A DNA stretch of 64,000 nucleotides, taken from contig NJPS01000070.1 in assembly GCA_002946415.1 (NCBI GenBank), positions 124,001 through 188,000 on the forward strand. Direction: 5' to 3'. This document shows, in pieces, positions 31,027 through 43,561 of the stretch. Numbering within the stretch: the first letter of the stretch is position 1; each line of letters begins with the position of its first letter. Position numbers and translations under genes: made by a program. Below the pieces are notes generated by a model. It did no database searches, was not told where the DNA came from, and saw nothing but the letters and a program-made list of their open reading frames with translations. Origin of the DNA: Rutstroemia sp. NJR-2017a BVV2 (lineage: Eukaryota > Ascomycota > Leotiomycetes > Helotiales > Rutstroemiaceae).

Positions 31027-33932
31027 GGTGGGTCAAATGGCGCGAATCAGGTGAGATGTCACACTATTCCGAGACTGTTTGTTCCTTTGATGTTGCCAAA
31101 TCATGGTATCGACCAGCTTTTATATATATGTACCGTGTTGAAACTGAAGGTATTGAATAATTGAATAGGGGCGAATTGGGGTCGTATATGCACTTACTCC
31201 GCATTCAGAATCAGCCTGATTGATCCGGAATTAAACCTGATGCACAACGCTTCGTAACCTGCAGCTGCGATTGCTTGTTTTTGTATTCTTGACAAATATA
31301 TACTACCTTACATCCCAAGGTTTGGGGTGAACACTCACAGTGATGCTGTGTAATTGATCTGGGCTTGGTACATACGAGATGCTGTATGCAAGCCACCTGG
31401 AATCGATACATATGTGCCTTGCCTGTTCTAGAAGGTCGTCACGACTTCAGCTCGACAGTTGAGAAATCCTTTCAATGTACTACAATCTCCAAAATTGTGT
31501 TAACGTTTAAGTTGTGAAACCACAATGTTGTCGCATTCGTGGAGAAAGTGGTACATGTAAGTTTGTAAATTTTAGGCTTGTACCCCGCCAGATTCCGCAA
31601 AATGCAGTAGGATTTGTCCCTTGCATTGTAAAGCTTGATTAAAAGATGGAAAGTTCTCAGTAGAGTATCGGATACCCTAGTGGGCTTATATAAACGTATT
31701 TTCCCTCATAGATTGATGTGGATGCTGCATGGAGACAATCCGCTGTCAAATTGCGCCCGTCGTTTCAATCGTTAGGACCAGATCGGCTATTGTGTAACAC
31801 GTGTCAGCGCAAGTTGTACAAACGTAACGTCTGTTTGCCCATTGAGGATATTCGAACGGAGTCTTCCCCTGCGTAGCGAAGATTCTCTGCAGAGGATGAC
31901 CTGCATAGCAATGAAGTTGCATGAGAATTGGTGCAGATAACCTCGACCATAGTTTAGCTGGTCGTAACCATTCCTCTATTGGGGTAACTGCTCTCGCTGT
32001 CCGTATTCTATTGTTGGTTGGTTGAGAAGGGCCAAAAGACACAAGGGAGCTGGAGATGATGATCCATGCGTATGGAGCAGCGGTTGTGAGGGCTTGGGTG
32101 AAGCATCCGAGGACATCTCATGCGGAGTCGCATGCATTCAGGGTTAGTTAAACTTGATCTTAGATGGTCCATTATGCTGGTATAGTGTGGCTGCTGCAGG
32201 TACTAACGCCAATCTGGTCTGATCCGACAAGCATGCCGAAGCCGAAGATTGATTTAGTCCGAGCCACTAGGTTAAGGCCCGTATCTCACTCTGCAGAGCC
32301 GGCGCTGGGTTCAGAGCATACAGACCATAGGCTTCGCTTGTATCCTGGCGCGGGACGACTCAGCCCTGACACGGAGTCGGGCAACTATCGAGGGAGAACT
32401 TTATTACCTTCACCTCTTCTGGGTCCCTTGCTCATTCATGTCGAGTGGAGCCTTCCCCAGAGTGCAACAGTAACTTACTGTCGAGCCCGCTAACTCCGCC
32501 AACTCCGCCAACTCCGACTTCCTCTTCCGTTACCATGCCGCAGGACCATGCACTCAAAAGGCACAATGATTTTGATCAAACATCTCAATGCAGGCCTGGG
32601 AATCGTGGTGTACATTCAACGAACCACAAGACACGAGATTCATGAGCTGATCGGATCATAAGTGGGATACGATAAGTTATCAAACTTGATTCCTTCGTTA
32701 AGTTTATCCAAACACGAGGGCGCTATCTGTGTACACCCTTCCATGGGGAGTCCAACCAAGTCTCGGACAAATGTATGTCGTGCAGTAAGCCACTGTACTA
32801 ATGCATGATGTGAGGCGATTGGGCCCAAGAAATCCAGGGTAGCAAGCGCATCAATGTGTGTGATAAGCTGCAACTTCTGTAGGCATATCGGGTAGCCATT
32901 CGTCATCGGTCATCGAAGGAAGAGGCTCGAGCTTGGCCGTTCCGATCCCGTAGTTCTGATTCTATCGGCCGAGAGCCAAATGGTATTAAATCCCGTTTGA
33001 GCCCTCCTTGGAAGGTAGTCAGACGTGAATTTTGGTTGTGTTCATATCTTCTCTTGCAGCTATTCAACGCGTCTTTGCTTTAGAGTTTCTCCTTGGAGTC
33101 GCGCTACGACGAAAGTTCCGGATCAGGTGATCTGAGCGAAATTTCTTTTGATTCTGGAAGCTGCAAGGAGTTTTACCTCACACGATGCGTACAGGAATTC
33201 ATCTCGGAGCGGTAAACCATAATGGAGAGATTGGGTGTTGTCTTCATGCTTCGAAATGTCCGTCGATGGAACAAACTGTTGCAATGCAGGGCGCATCAGG
33301 CCAGATCAACTCACAGATGCTGAGCTAATCTGCACGAAACGTATGTCCCTGTACACCGTGTACCAATTATTGAACAATCCAACTCGGTAATGGGAGTCCA
33401 GGTGCGCTGTCGCAGATGCAAACCCCGGAAATAATGAGCGGAACTCGTTTTCTCGTGCACCGGGTTCCGTGCCTTGGCCGAAAGGAGAGTCGGAGTTCTC
33501 AATGCATCGACAGAAGCGATTTTTTCAAAACCTCATGAGATATAAGGTGAGTGGTATTTACTTCTTAATGACCTTGAAATTTTTGATATTCAGTTCAATC
33601 CATTTATTCTTCCATTATGCAAAAACATAGATCTTTGGCGGGAGAGGCTGTTGCTGGGTAGTGTTGCACCCATAACACATGTTCTTGAAGATTCTATTTT
33701 AGCACATTTCATACATGATTCCTTTGAGGTATTTTTTCTTACAGATTATCTTTCTTCCGCACATACATCTAGGGCATGTTCTTGTGCGAGTTCTCAACTA
33801 TCATGTTCCGACAAAATATCCAGGATGTACTGGCCAGAAGACAAGTTCCCGAAAGAACCACATGTGCAAGTAACCTTGGGGGAATGGCTGCACTGCAGAT
33901 CAAATTTCAAAGTACATTCTATAAGTCTACCT
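31027..33932. other. intergenic region, 2.9 kb
   Basis: No gene I can support. A minus-strand open frame at about 31746-32100 reads protein-like residues (AAPYAWIIISSSLVSFGPS, CTTCADTCY) and may be a gene remnant, but it has no recognised family and no complete structure. A short AACTCCGCC direct repeat lies at about 32491-32516. Confidence 0.4.
31118..31128 (-). promoter_or_regulatory. TATA box of the secreted-protein gene
   Basis: The minus strand reads TATATATAAAA about 95 bases upstream of the ATG at 31026. Confidence 0.5.
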
Positions 33933-35701
33933 TCAGACCTTTATTATGAAAGTCCCATGCCGATCTATTTCTGCCCAGACTTCCTCTCCAATCTCATCCC
34001 CAACATATGGCACCCAAGCAAATCTCCACAGCATCTCCTTTGCCTCTTCCCAGCTTCCAATTTCAAGTTCAGAGTTACAGTCTGCTAATTCTTTGAAAAA
34101 CCACCAGCTCTCAGGACCGCCTTTAGCGGCAGCGCAAGCCACAAAGAGTACCCAGAACAACAATTGACTGGGCATACTCGAATGAGGCGCGTGGGACTTT
34201 GTCGTTTCTAATTCTTGCCTCAAATGTGATAGTGCTTGAGAAACCGGGGCACTTTCTCTTGGGGCTTTTAGAAGTAAGTAATTAAGGTAGATACTACCAG
34301 TAATATAACAAGAGGTAACCTTGGATAGGGAAGACCCCCATCTCATAGCGTCTTGCTCAGCGGCGGTCAACCGATCGATGATATATCTCCTCACTTCTCC
34401 GACTCTATCGCCCACATTTATTGGGGTAGTATGCCGTTGTTGTGCCGAAATATGATACGAAAGGGTTCTCAGCTCAAGAAACATTTTTGATGTCTCTGTA
34501 TCGAGACCATTGGTCATCTCATAGTATGTTACATCTGCTACATCATGATGTCCAAGGCTTGGAGAATCTTGCATATCTACTTGGGACGAATCGTCGTCAT
34601 CCGCTCCCATATCGACGCTGAATCGAGAACTGGAACGCAACGCTGAAGCGGTTAAGACATCGCTCCTGTAAGTAATTGTCAGTACCAGCTAAAGTAGGAG
34701 TAGGGCATACTTACAGCATGATCAGTGCTTGTAGTACTTGCTCATTATCACTGTTCTTCATGATTCCTCCTCTCATCTTCATGAGCAATTCCAAGCCATT
34801 CAGATGCATATCGGCCACTTGATATGCTCCGTGCAAGCTCTGATTAGTTTGTCAGTATCTCACAGCATAGCAAGACGCATTTATCACTCACCTCTAGAAT
34901 GGCTAAGCATGCTATTCCTCCAACTGTTCCATCTGAGGCTGCCATACGTGGATCCCCGAGTCTTTCATTGACAAGTCGTATCACCTCTACTTTGTGGTGC
35001 AGGAGCGCAGAGTCCAGATCCGGACTTAGATCCCCGACCACTTTCATGTGCTCGGCCGTGAGAAGTAAGGCTCCATGGAAAACAATCGGATCCGACATAG
35101 CAAACGACCATACTTTAATGCCTATCGCTGGACCGCGCACAAGAATCCGATAGTTTTTGAATTGATAGTTCTTGACTTTGTTTCTGCATTCGAATTTCAG
35201 CTCCAATAACGCCGAAACTGCATACGCGCAATGGTCAATGAAGCGATGTGATTGATGAGCAATTTTTGCAGGTAGAACATCGAAAGGATCATAAGGTGCA
35301 GCTCCCAAGAATGACATTGGACTGCAGAGTGGGCTGGTGAGCGGACTCATTGACGACGAACTCTGTCGCGACAAGGCCGTTTCGAACGGCGGGCTATCCA
35401 ACTCAACCGAATCAGGAGATCCATCATTCGGATAACCGCAACTGCCACCAAGCCTTAAGCAATTTCGACTGCGTTTTGTTCGTTAGTTTGAATTTGAAGT
35501 TCTGTTCTACCGGAACCACATATGTGGGGGGTAACCAGCGGCCCAGCGGATCAACAGGAAAAGAACAACAATTAACAAAAGAAAATCACGATGCACTTAC
35601 CAGAAGGGTCTTTCTTCGTCGCATCGAGTATGTCGCTGTTTACAAGTGTAACAACCATTCCTCGACCTTCGGTGATGTTTGCGCTTTCGCTTGCTTTCCA
35701 T
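33933..35701 (-). CDS. Zn2Cys6 transcription factor, first intron out of phase (possible pseudogene)
   Basis: Exon 1 (35701-35601) encodes a basic start and the first zinc-cluster half, CYTCKQRHTRCDEERPFC. Exon 2 (35467-34892) opens with the second half, SKCLRLGGSCGYP, completing C-x2-C-x6-C-x6-C-x2-C-x6-C. Exons 3 (34839-34715) and 4 (34665-33933) complete a fungal regulator with an all-helical Fungal_trans_2-like middle domain (IAHQSHRFIDHCAYAV, FHGALLLTAEH, YQVADMHLNGLELLMKMRGG) and a Trp-rich end (WVLFVACAAAKGGPESWWFF). Exons 2-4 join in perfect phase. Exon 1 ends with two bases of a codon (GTAAGT donor), while the only good acceptor (CGCAG) starts exon 2 at a codon boundary, so one base is missing. 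It is either a recent frameshift or a sequencing error. It would be about 512 aa if intact; as read, the DNA-binding domain is cut in half. Confidence 0.7.
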
Positions 35702-38700
35702 TATTTCTAACCAATCTTACAAGTTGGAAAAATCAGAAAAAAAGAAGGTTGGCCGTTCAAGTAATACTATCAGGACGAGCGAGCGAAACAAACTTTCCAC
35801 TCCGGAGTTAGAATGCTACCAGGTTCAACCGCCCTGTCAAATAGCCGCCAAAAACCTGGCCCAAAAGGCAATCTATTCCAAATCTCCTTTCTCAAGCCAC
35901 ACCGCTTTCTTTAATAAATATCCCTTTCTCTCAGGGAGATTCGTAGTTCTTACCTGAGCACGGACTCATGCATACGACTAGTTCTTAGAGCTACGTACCC
36001 TTCCGGTTGTATAACCGTGAGCTTAGTTAATGCCCAGCTGCATGAGAGTGGACCCCAGTCTAGTTATGGGCTTCTCAGCGAATCCGAGGAGCCTCACGCG
36101 GTACATTCCTTCGAGGCGCGATTCCTATTCATGTAGGCTATCCCATATCTCCGGAATACCGAATCAGAACTCCTGATAAGTCGTTCGGATAAGCATATTA
36201 AGTTAAGAAGGCTTGGTCCCGCTATTGCTGGCTTGAAAGGCTTACTTGAGGGGAACGCCGGGCTATTCATTCATCGCAATCTTTACTCCTTTACGCATCG
36301 TAACGTGGCACCTTTAGAGTTTCGATTGCTTGCATTTTCGGAGTTCCTCTTGAATAAAGGTTACGGGTTCACCCGCACTATATTTCTGCAGGATTATTGA
36401 AGTCACACTAGGTTTACACAATGCTCAGTCATAGAACGGCTAGCACAGACGTAGACAGGACACAGAATGGCCCCTATCCGTCGGCGAACATTGATCTGCG
36501 TAAGCACTCTTGGGTACGTTGTAACTCGTTTCGAGTCACATTATCCCTCCCAATAGCTCGAGCTCCTTTTCGTCATCCTCCCTCATCACTCCAAGTATTG
36601 CCTCCATCAAACCTAAGCCTCTCTCTAACCTTTATCCAAAGTAATGCGAGGCAGAGCCATGAAGGAAGAGAATCAATCCTTCGAACGACTTCCTCTCTTC
36701 ACCAAGACCTCCAGGCTATCGTCTAGTTAGACTTTACCAGGGTTCAACATCTGTCAATTATCATTATCCAACCACTCCGCAGCGGATGTATAAATACCGC
36801 ATTCCGATCAAGCCAGCCGTAGGCATCTGTTCATAAGGTGTTTCGTTTCTCTCGCGTGGCCGCCCGTTACGAAAACGCCATTCCGAGATCCTAAAACAGA
36901 CTAGCTAACTCGGGCTGAGTACTCCATGGCTACCACGCTATCACTATTAACTTAGCTTATTATTACTCTTGTGTGTCTTCACAGCGCCTCGCAAGTCACC
37001 TCTGCACACGTGGGATGCAAGTAGGATAGCTGAACGCCTACCCCCTACCATGGTACCCCAGTTTGAGTCCTGATTCGGTAATACGGAGCGTTTACCTATT
37101 CCTTGTATAGTTCCTGCTTCTTTTTCCTATCGTATCTTATCTTCGCGTTATGATTGGGGCGCTCTGTCTCACATATCATGTGGCAGTGTTTGTTTTCGAT
37201 CTCCAGCCATCGGCAGAGGGAGGGATTATCGTATACTCTTACTACTTTTGTAAGTTCGGCCGTTTTACAGTAGACATGAAGTCAGATTTAGATTTGATGG
37301 CTCTGTAGCGTAAGAAGTGCTAACGAATGATGATGTTAGAAACATATGCAGCAGCCCACTGACAAGAGACTAGAAGATGAACCTTGCCTGATGGCTGGAA
37401 GGAACTTGGACGTACAAAGTACTGTACGAGGTGTAGGGGTAGGAAGAGGTAAGTGGTCCTTTTGAGAGGTCGCGAAATGCACCAGGGATTCCGTCACATA
37501 TACCAGATCCGCAGCCGCATCAGCGTAGGAAGTGGGCTGTCTTACTTACCTTATTCTGAACTTCTAAGCCTTCGGAGACACCGTGCACAATGCGACCGAG
37601 GTGTTTATTTGATGTTCGCCAAGGGAACATTAAACACATTTTGGGAGCAACGTCGGCATATTCTACATTACAATTTGTCTTCAAACCATCAACTACTCAC
37701 GAGAATCGAATGCGCCTTGGGCGACTGCGGCAGTGGGGATAAACTGAATTGAGAGCGATGATCTTTGCAGGGACTTCCCACATCTCCCGCTCGCATCCCA
37801 CACATCATTGAGCCGGAGACTAGGGCTGGCCAAAATCGCATAATGTACCCTTGCGCGTCCCACAAGTATTTTCGTCCGGGGACCAAGGGTATTGCATTAT
37901 GAAGTTGTGACTAACGGTACATGCGGAATACATGAAGTAAGCGAAACCGATGAAAAAGCTAGAAGCCAAGAGCTGCAGCACTGACACACTAACAATTGAC
38001 GATGAGGATGGACAGACGGGAGAATGAATGAGTGTGCATCGAAATTTGGATAGCTTCAGCACCTTCAGATGAACCTCAAATTCGACGATAGATTAGGTGC
38101 ATACTGTACAACGTGCTACTCGTACGATTATCCTATGGGAGATCTCCGTCCCACCACAATAACCTTACGGGGTTCGCAAATGATGACATCGCAGTAACCA
38201 TATTCCGAAACTCCCTAGGTCTTATCTTTGACCTGCATCATATAAGGTGTGTGAATAACCTCCCGAGTCCCCTTTTGGTACATTTGCACAGTCTAAGGAT
38301 CACCTTGTCCTTTAATCATGAAAGTGTTACTGATTTGCTACCTACGTGGAATTAGGTATCACCCTGCCAAGTGCCACCCAATAAACACCTCCATCCACAC
38401 GAATATCAACATGGCGATGTCGTATTATAGCGAATAGAAGGACAACTCAAAGATGAATATGGCTTTGAGGCTGCGAAAATGGCCGTAGTACGCGTAAAAC
38501 GCAAACATCTTGGTGGTCAGCAGGATAGAGCAATGTTGAGTGGAAATATTCTACTCGCAGACACGATGCGACTGAAGTAATAAGGCTTGTTGTGCATGCT
38601 GAAAACATCCGGAAAGGGCAAAAGCGGGCATCGTCTGTCAACAATGAGTCCCTAGTCGAGCATGCCGGAATGAAGGAGGGGTAATGCTGTAAGTTTGATC

Positions 38701-40763
38701 CTACGCTCGTTGATGATCTTTCTTTTGCTTTACAACATATCTTCGACCGTTCGTTTGCTCGAATCACTGGGGACGAAATCTTTCGTACTAATCGAATCCT
38801 AACATGCTTCCATGAGTGCATATTTCCTTGAGCTACCAACCTGGCCCCGCAAAAGATACAATACACTAACCAGCAGCACCAAGCTATATTCTGGCAGCGG
38901 TTGAGCCAAAAATGATATCGGGACCGCCTTTCATATCTCCACATATTCTCTTAGTTGCGATGTTCGATCCATCAAGCGGAGGAATCTTCATCAGGCGAAT
39001 TCATCACAGATCCTAGATCGTCGTTGCGCTGTTCTCCGATCAAACCCTGGTTCGCGTTATGTCGTCGACACGGAGACCCGAATGAATCCTAGCCTCTATC
39101 GACTCTTCTTTGTCCTATCCAAGCATACGTACAGTCTTCAATACAGCACGTCAGTGCGTCGTCTCTTAGCTTTTTACTTTTTTTGTCAACACAAGGAGCA
39201 GGACAAGGTGGTGATTGCAGGCTACTTTCCAATAGTGCAGACCAGCCTGAAACTTCACGAGACTCCTAAGAGCCTAGACCTCAGAATGTAGCGGCCAATG
39301 CAAGCAGCAACAAGTCATCACAAGCTGACTGGCTTTGACGAAGCTTGGACCATAGCTCTATCCGTGATTCCCCCGCCGATTCATCAACTTACCTAGATGA
39401 ATATCTGAGCTTTTCGATATCATCTCTATCATCCTATATGTCCCTAGACACCAAATCTTACAACCTCGGTTGGATATCTCTGAATTGACGTTGAAGATGA
39501 CTATACACGTAAGGGGGCTGCAAGGAGCAAGCTGTCGGGGCTTCTTCTTACCCATATGACAAGTCTTACAGGCACTCACGTGTGTTAACACGAAAACTGC
39601 GGATTCACGCGCTGGTTCGCTTGGCATCAGCAAAAAAGTTCTGGTTCTTTTATCGACGTTACACAGCATACAGAAAAAACTTCTTCAGCTGAAGCCAAGT
39701 CAATTTGATATCCTTACACCGTACAATGGCGTTGACAGATATGAGTCCTCGTCATATCACATGGACCATATCACGATACAATAGATTTGTGCGACATTGG
39801 CGGGCATCAATTCTGCTTACTTCGATGTGCGAGCTTCGGACCGTACTTCGGAGCGACGTTGGACGCTCGTTATCATGTCGAGTAACAATTCATAACTCAG
39901 CTTGAGGGCCACCCCGAGTACGTGCCGCATGGGCTTGCTTCTAGAAACAGCCCACGCTGCACTCCTCCGCTTGGCGAACAGGATATCAATATGAGGGAAC
40001 TCAGGGCAGTCGGCGCCAAAGCCATCGACAATCACACCGTCAAATTGTCTCCTGATCGAGGCTGCAGTCCTAGATTACGTGGTTCAACAGCTCACCACCC
40101 AGCGTGTCTCAGTTTCGTATTTTCGGGGATACCTCCGTCGGTGCTTCCTTCAAAAAGTGCTGATAAGCTTCCATTATGTCGATAACTCATGGTAAGCCGT
40201 TCGGATCTGGATCTCATTTTAGCACTTGGCTTCCGCGCTCCGAACAAATAGGTGGGATTTGCCATTTAGCCTAATCTTGTATTTCTCACGAATTATTGTA
40301 TTCAATGAATCTATTTCTAAACATCTTCACAAGTTATTTTCCTCCCTTGTGATGCGTACACTCAGCATTTTTTTCTATCAGCCAAGGTCGTGTTATACCA
40401 TCACGTTACATCGCTTCTCATAGACCCATCTCACGGGACCGGGTTCCGTGATGCAGGAGTTTTCTTAACCTCTGAAAATTATCTCAGCTTATCCACCCAC
40501 GGTCGTTTCAGTCTGCGCTAGGCCCAGTTCTGTACTATCGTCTCTTGTTACTTCTTTCACCAGGTCCTCCTTCCTCAGCTGTCCAATTTGCCGCGCCAGC
40601 GTAACATCGGCACCAAAAAGGACAAGGATTGCGGGTTCGTTTCCAGAATTGCATGTCGGAAGTAATTCCTGCTGGCATCGCATGAGGTTCATGTGATCTG
40701 ATTTGAGCAATTTCACCCACACAGGCGGGTTGATATGGAGACATATGACAGGTCTAATTATTT
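35702..40763. other. 5-kb gene-poor stretch
   Basis: I find no gene with recognisable motifs in either direction. The longest open frame (38447-38944, minus, 165 aa) looks like chance sequence. There is no transposase, reverse transcriptase or clear terminal repeat. It may be decayed coding or transposon sequence. Confidence 0.45.
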
Positions 40764-42684
40764 TTATGTCGACCCTCCAGGCAACGCTCTGTAGCTTGGC
40801 CCGAACATACCCCGCTTCCAGACCTTCCGACGCAATAGCTCAAATAGTCCGAAACTGAATCCTAAAATTACGATGAACCTTAATGCTCCTGTTAAGGGTA
40901 TTGATTCGTGGAGAGAAGTTTCTGTGTCGACTGGTTCTTCGGTGGTGGAGTCGCTCGTCATGTCTACGATTGACTTGGATTCATCAACCTGTAGGTGGAT
41001 TTCGTCAGTGAAACACATCAATGGCAATTTGCCATGGCATATTCAGAACCACGTACCGTGTGTCCGCACTCTGTACCTGTCTGCACTGCGTCGCTCGTCT
41101 CTAGAACTGCCCCTTTCTCATCCAAAGCTACTAGCCGCACCCAACACCAAACATCGTATTGAAACTTAATACCCGTCTCAAACCCCATCTTCTGCACATC
41201 TCTCAGCAGCATCCACTCATCCCCCTCATTCTCCTTCTTTCCCTCCATCCTCCACGTCCTCACCTCCGTCGCTCCATTCCAACTAACCCACACTCTCTCC
41301 CCCACAACCCTCACATCAGGCTTCGTCATCGGCCTCCCCACCCACCCCTTCTTCACCACCTTATACGTCTGCACCGCTCCCGTCCCAAAACCCTTCTCCG
41401 TTCCCACGTGTATATCACACAACGCCTCCCCTTCAACAGTGAACTCCGTCCACGCAGCATTATACCCATACCCCACCAATACATTCCCCGTGTCCGACAA
41501 CACCTGCACACTCCCCTGACTTGCGCTGATGATCTTCCTCGGATTCACATAACTCCTCACTGTCTCCGCAGTCATAGCTTCTCTATCCAATCTCACATGC
41601 ACGGCACGCGAGCTCTCCACGTTAGGTTTTAATCCGTACCGAGCCCCGTTGTCGAATAGTGTGATGCCGGAATAATCCACCGTCCATCGCGCATCGTGTT
41701 GATACTGGAAATGAACCGCACTTCCGAACTCAGAACCTTCGCTGAGATCGGTGAAGTTGTTACGTCTACCTCCAAGGCTCCAGAGGACATCGCCCGTTTT
41801 GCCGTCGATATACGATACGGAATTCAAATACCTCGAACTGATAAGATAGTTCCCCGAGGGATCTTTGTCAATGCTGTTGATGTGGAAGAAATCATACGCG
41901 TGAGTGCGACGCAAGCCAGCAGTGCCAGCGGGATAATACGATTCCTCGGTAGAGAAGTGGTCTGAGGCGGACCATTCGAAGAGGATGCGGTTGGTGGCGA
42001 TGTCTATCTCCTGAAGAACGGAGTCCCAGATCCAGCCGTTGCGGCTGCGGTGTCGATACATTATGGGCTGTTCTTTGAGGATGTACTGTGTGACAAGGGC
42101 AGTATTTTGGGGGGTGATGTGGAATTCGTGAAGGTCGCCTTCTTTGGAGTCGCCAGCTGTTAGACGATAGGCTTCATTATAGTTTTCGTCAAGCTGGGTT
42201 TTAGGTCAGTACGGGAGAGAAAACAAGGAAGAGTAACATGACTTACAAGTATGTAGACGCCTGAACCATGACCACCGACTGAATCGTCGCCTTGCCAGAA
42301 CGTCAGATACTCCTTCCCGTTGTACGTCTGTACGTTGAGGCCAAATGTCTCTCCATATGTTGCATTCATCCACACAAGATTCCCACTTGAGTCAAAGATC
42401 ATGGGACTTTGCCCCTTGAGCTCAACCATATCGCCTCGGAGGCTGATAAGCGTGTAGAGCGGAGAATTGCAGCGCGGGTCATGGCGAAGAACGTTAAGCT
42501 GCGGGGAGATGAGGTCGGGTCTTGTGCGGTATGTTTGATTGGGGTAGAGGCCGAATTCGCCATTGTCAAATTCCTGTGATTGGATGTGTGGGTAGGTAGG
42601 TGTATTGGCAAGGGCGAGCGAAAGGAGGGGTGATAATGACACTGACACCTTGATAGTGAAGATTGAGAAGGAAGTACCCCTCAT
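40764..42684 (-). CDS. arylsulfotransferase (ASST-type) with C-terminal TM anchor (599 aa)
   Basis: Three exons: 42684-42247, 42193-41057 and 40988-40764, all phase 0 (donors GTAAGT and GTACGT), giving 599 aa. The N-terminus is a signal peptide (VSVSLSPLLSLALANT). The body matches fungal Arylsulfotran_2/ASST proteins: MIFDSSGNLVWM, TFWQGDDS-GGHGSGVYIL, EGDLHEFHITPQNTALVT, IWDSVLQEIDIATNRILFEW, HAYDFFHINSIDKDPSGNYLISSR, GDVLWSLGG and FQYQHDARW, the His-bearing repeats of a six-bladed propeller. Exon 3 adds an acidic linker and one TM helix (LRFIVILGFSFGLFELL) followed by basic residues, so the enzyme is probably anchored facing the lumen or cell surface. Such enzymes move sulfate between phenolic compounds; the fungal substrate is unknown. 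The ATG at 42684 was chosen because the signal peptide follows it. Confidence 0.88.
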
Positions 42685-43561
42685 CGTCGGAGGTCGAAAG
42701 AGGTAGGGATGAGATGATAGAATGTAGGGATATCGAGCACGCAATAGGGAGAACACGAGCTTCCTATGATAGATGCATGGAATAAAAGTGAAAGAGCAGG
42801 GGTATATAGAGAGCCTGAAGTGATACTGCGAACAGACAACGATTGCAAACTCAAAAAAACAGCGAAATGGAAGACGACGAGAGTGAAAGTACAGTACACC
42901 GCTCTCAGCAAACTTGCCGGCGACAATATTCAAGAGAGATACAAAAACAAAAGTTAACAATGAGACGACGATGATTACAGATTAAGCCAGTCAACGAGAA
43001 CGAAAAACGATGTATAAGAACCAGTCGTCCGACCAGTTAACCAACTGGTAAAACATATCCATTTCGGACCCGACTTCAAAGCAAAAAATACTTACGCATC
43101 CCGCTCGCGCATGCGGAAAAGGGATCTCCATCGAAGAAGAATGCCAAGCACCTATGATTCTTTTCGCATTCTAGAAATATGTGGATACGATATATGGATG
43201 TGGAGACGCAGCAGATTTAGACTAACGCGCGGCGAACGTGCACTGCAAATGACATTTTCTTTTCTGGTGGGGGAGATGTGCGTGTATGGCCGCGCCATCA
43301 AGATTCTTACGTATGGTATGGATTTCCCAAGGGTACATACAGAAATGTGTTTGAAGTTTTGGATTGAGACGTTTGAAGGAGTGGTTGTTGATAGGAACAT
43401 GAGGACAAAGACAGACGATCAGATATGGGGTGGCCCAGATATAGATGCCAAGACAAATAGGGGCAAGATGTGGAAATGAACTTGTGAAAAGATGGAAAAG
43501 AAAATAAAAGGAGTTGCTGCCTCCTGTTCCTCGAAAATAACGACACGGAACACATGAAAAG
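42685..43561. other. intergenic region, 0.9 kb
   Basis: No gene. It holds the promoter of the arylsulfotransferase and the 3' flank of the MFS transporter; both genes are on the minus strand. Confidence 0.5.

Noticed and set aside
33651..34088. 145-codon plus-strand frame
   Set aside because: It overlaps the last exon of the minus-strand regulator, which has consistent domain content.
38447..38944. 165-codon Cys-containing minus-strand frame in the gene-poor stretch
   Set aside because: There is no signal peptide, domain or repeat, and the composition fits chance translation.
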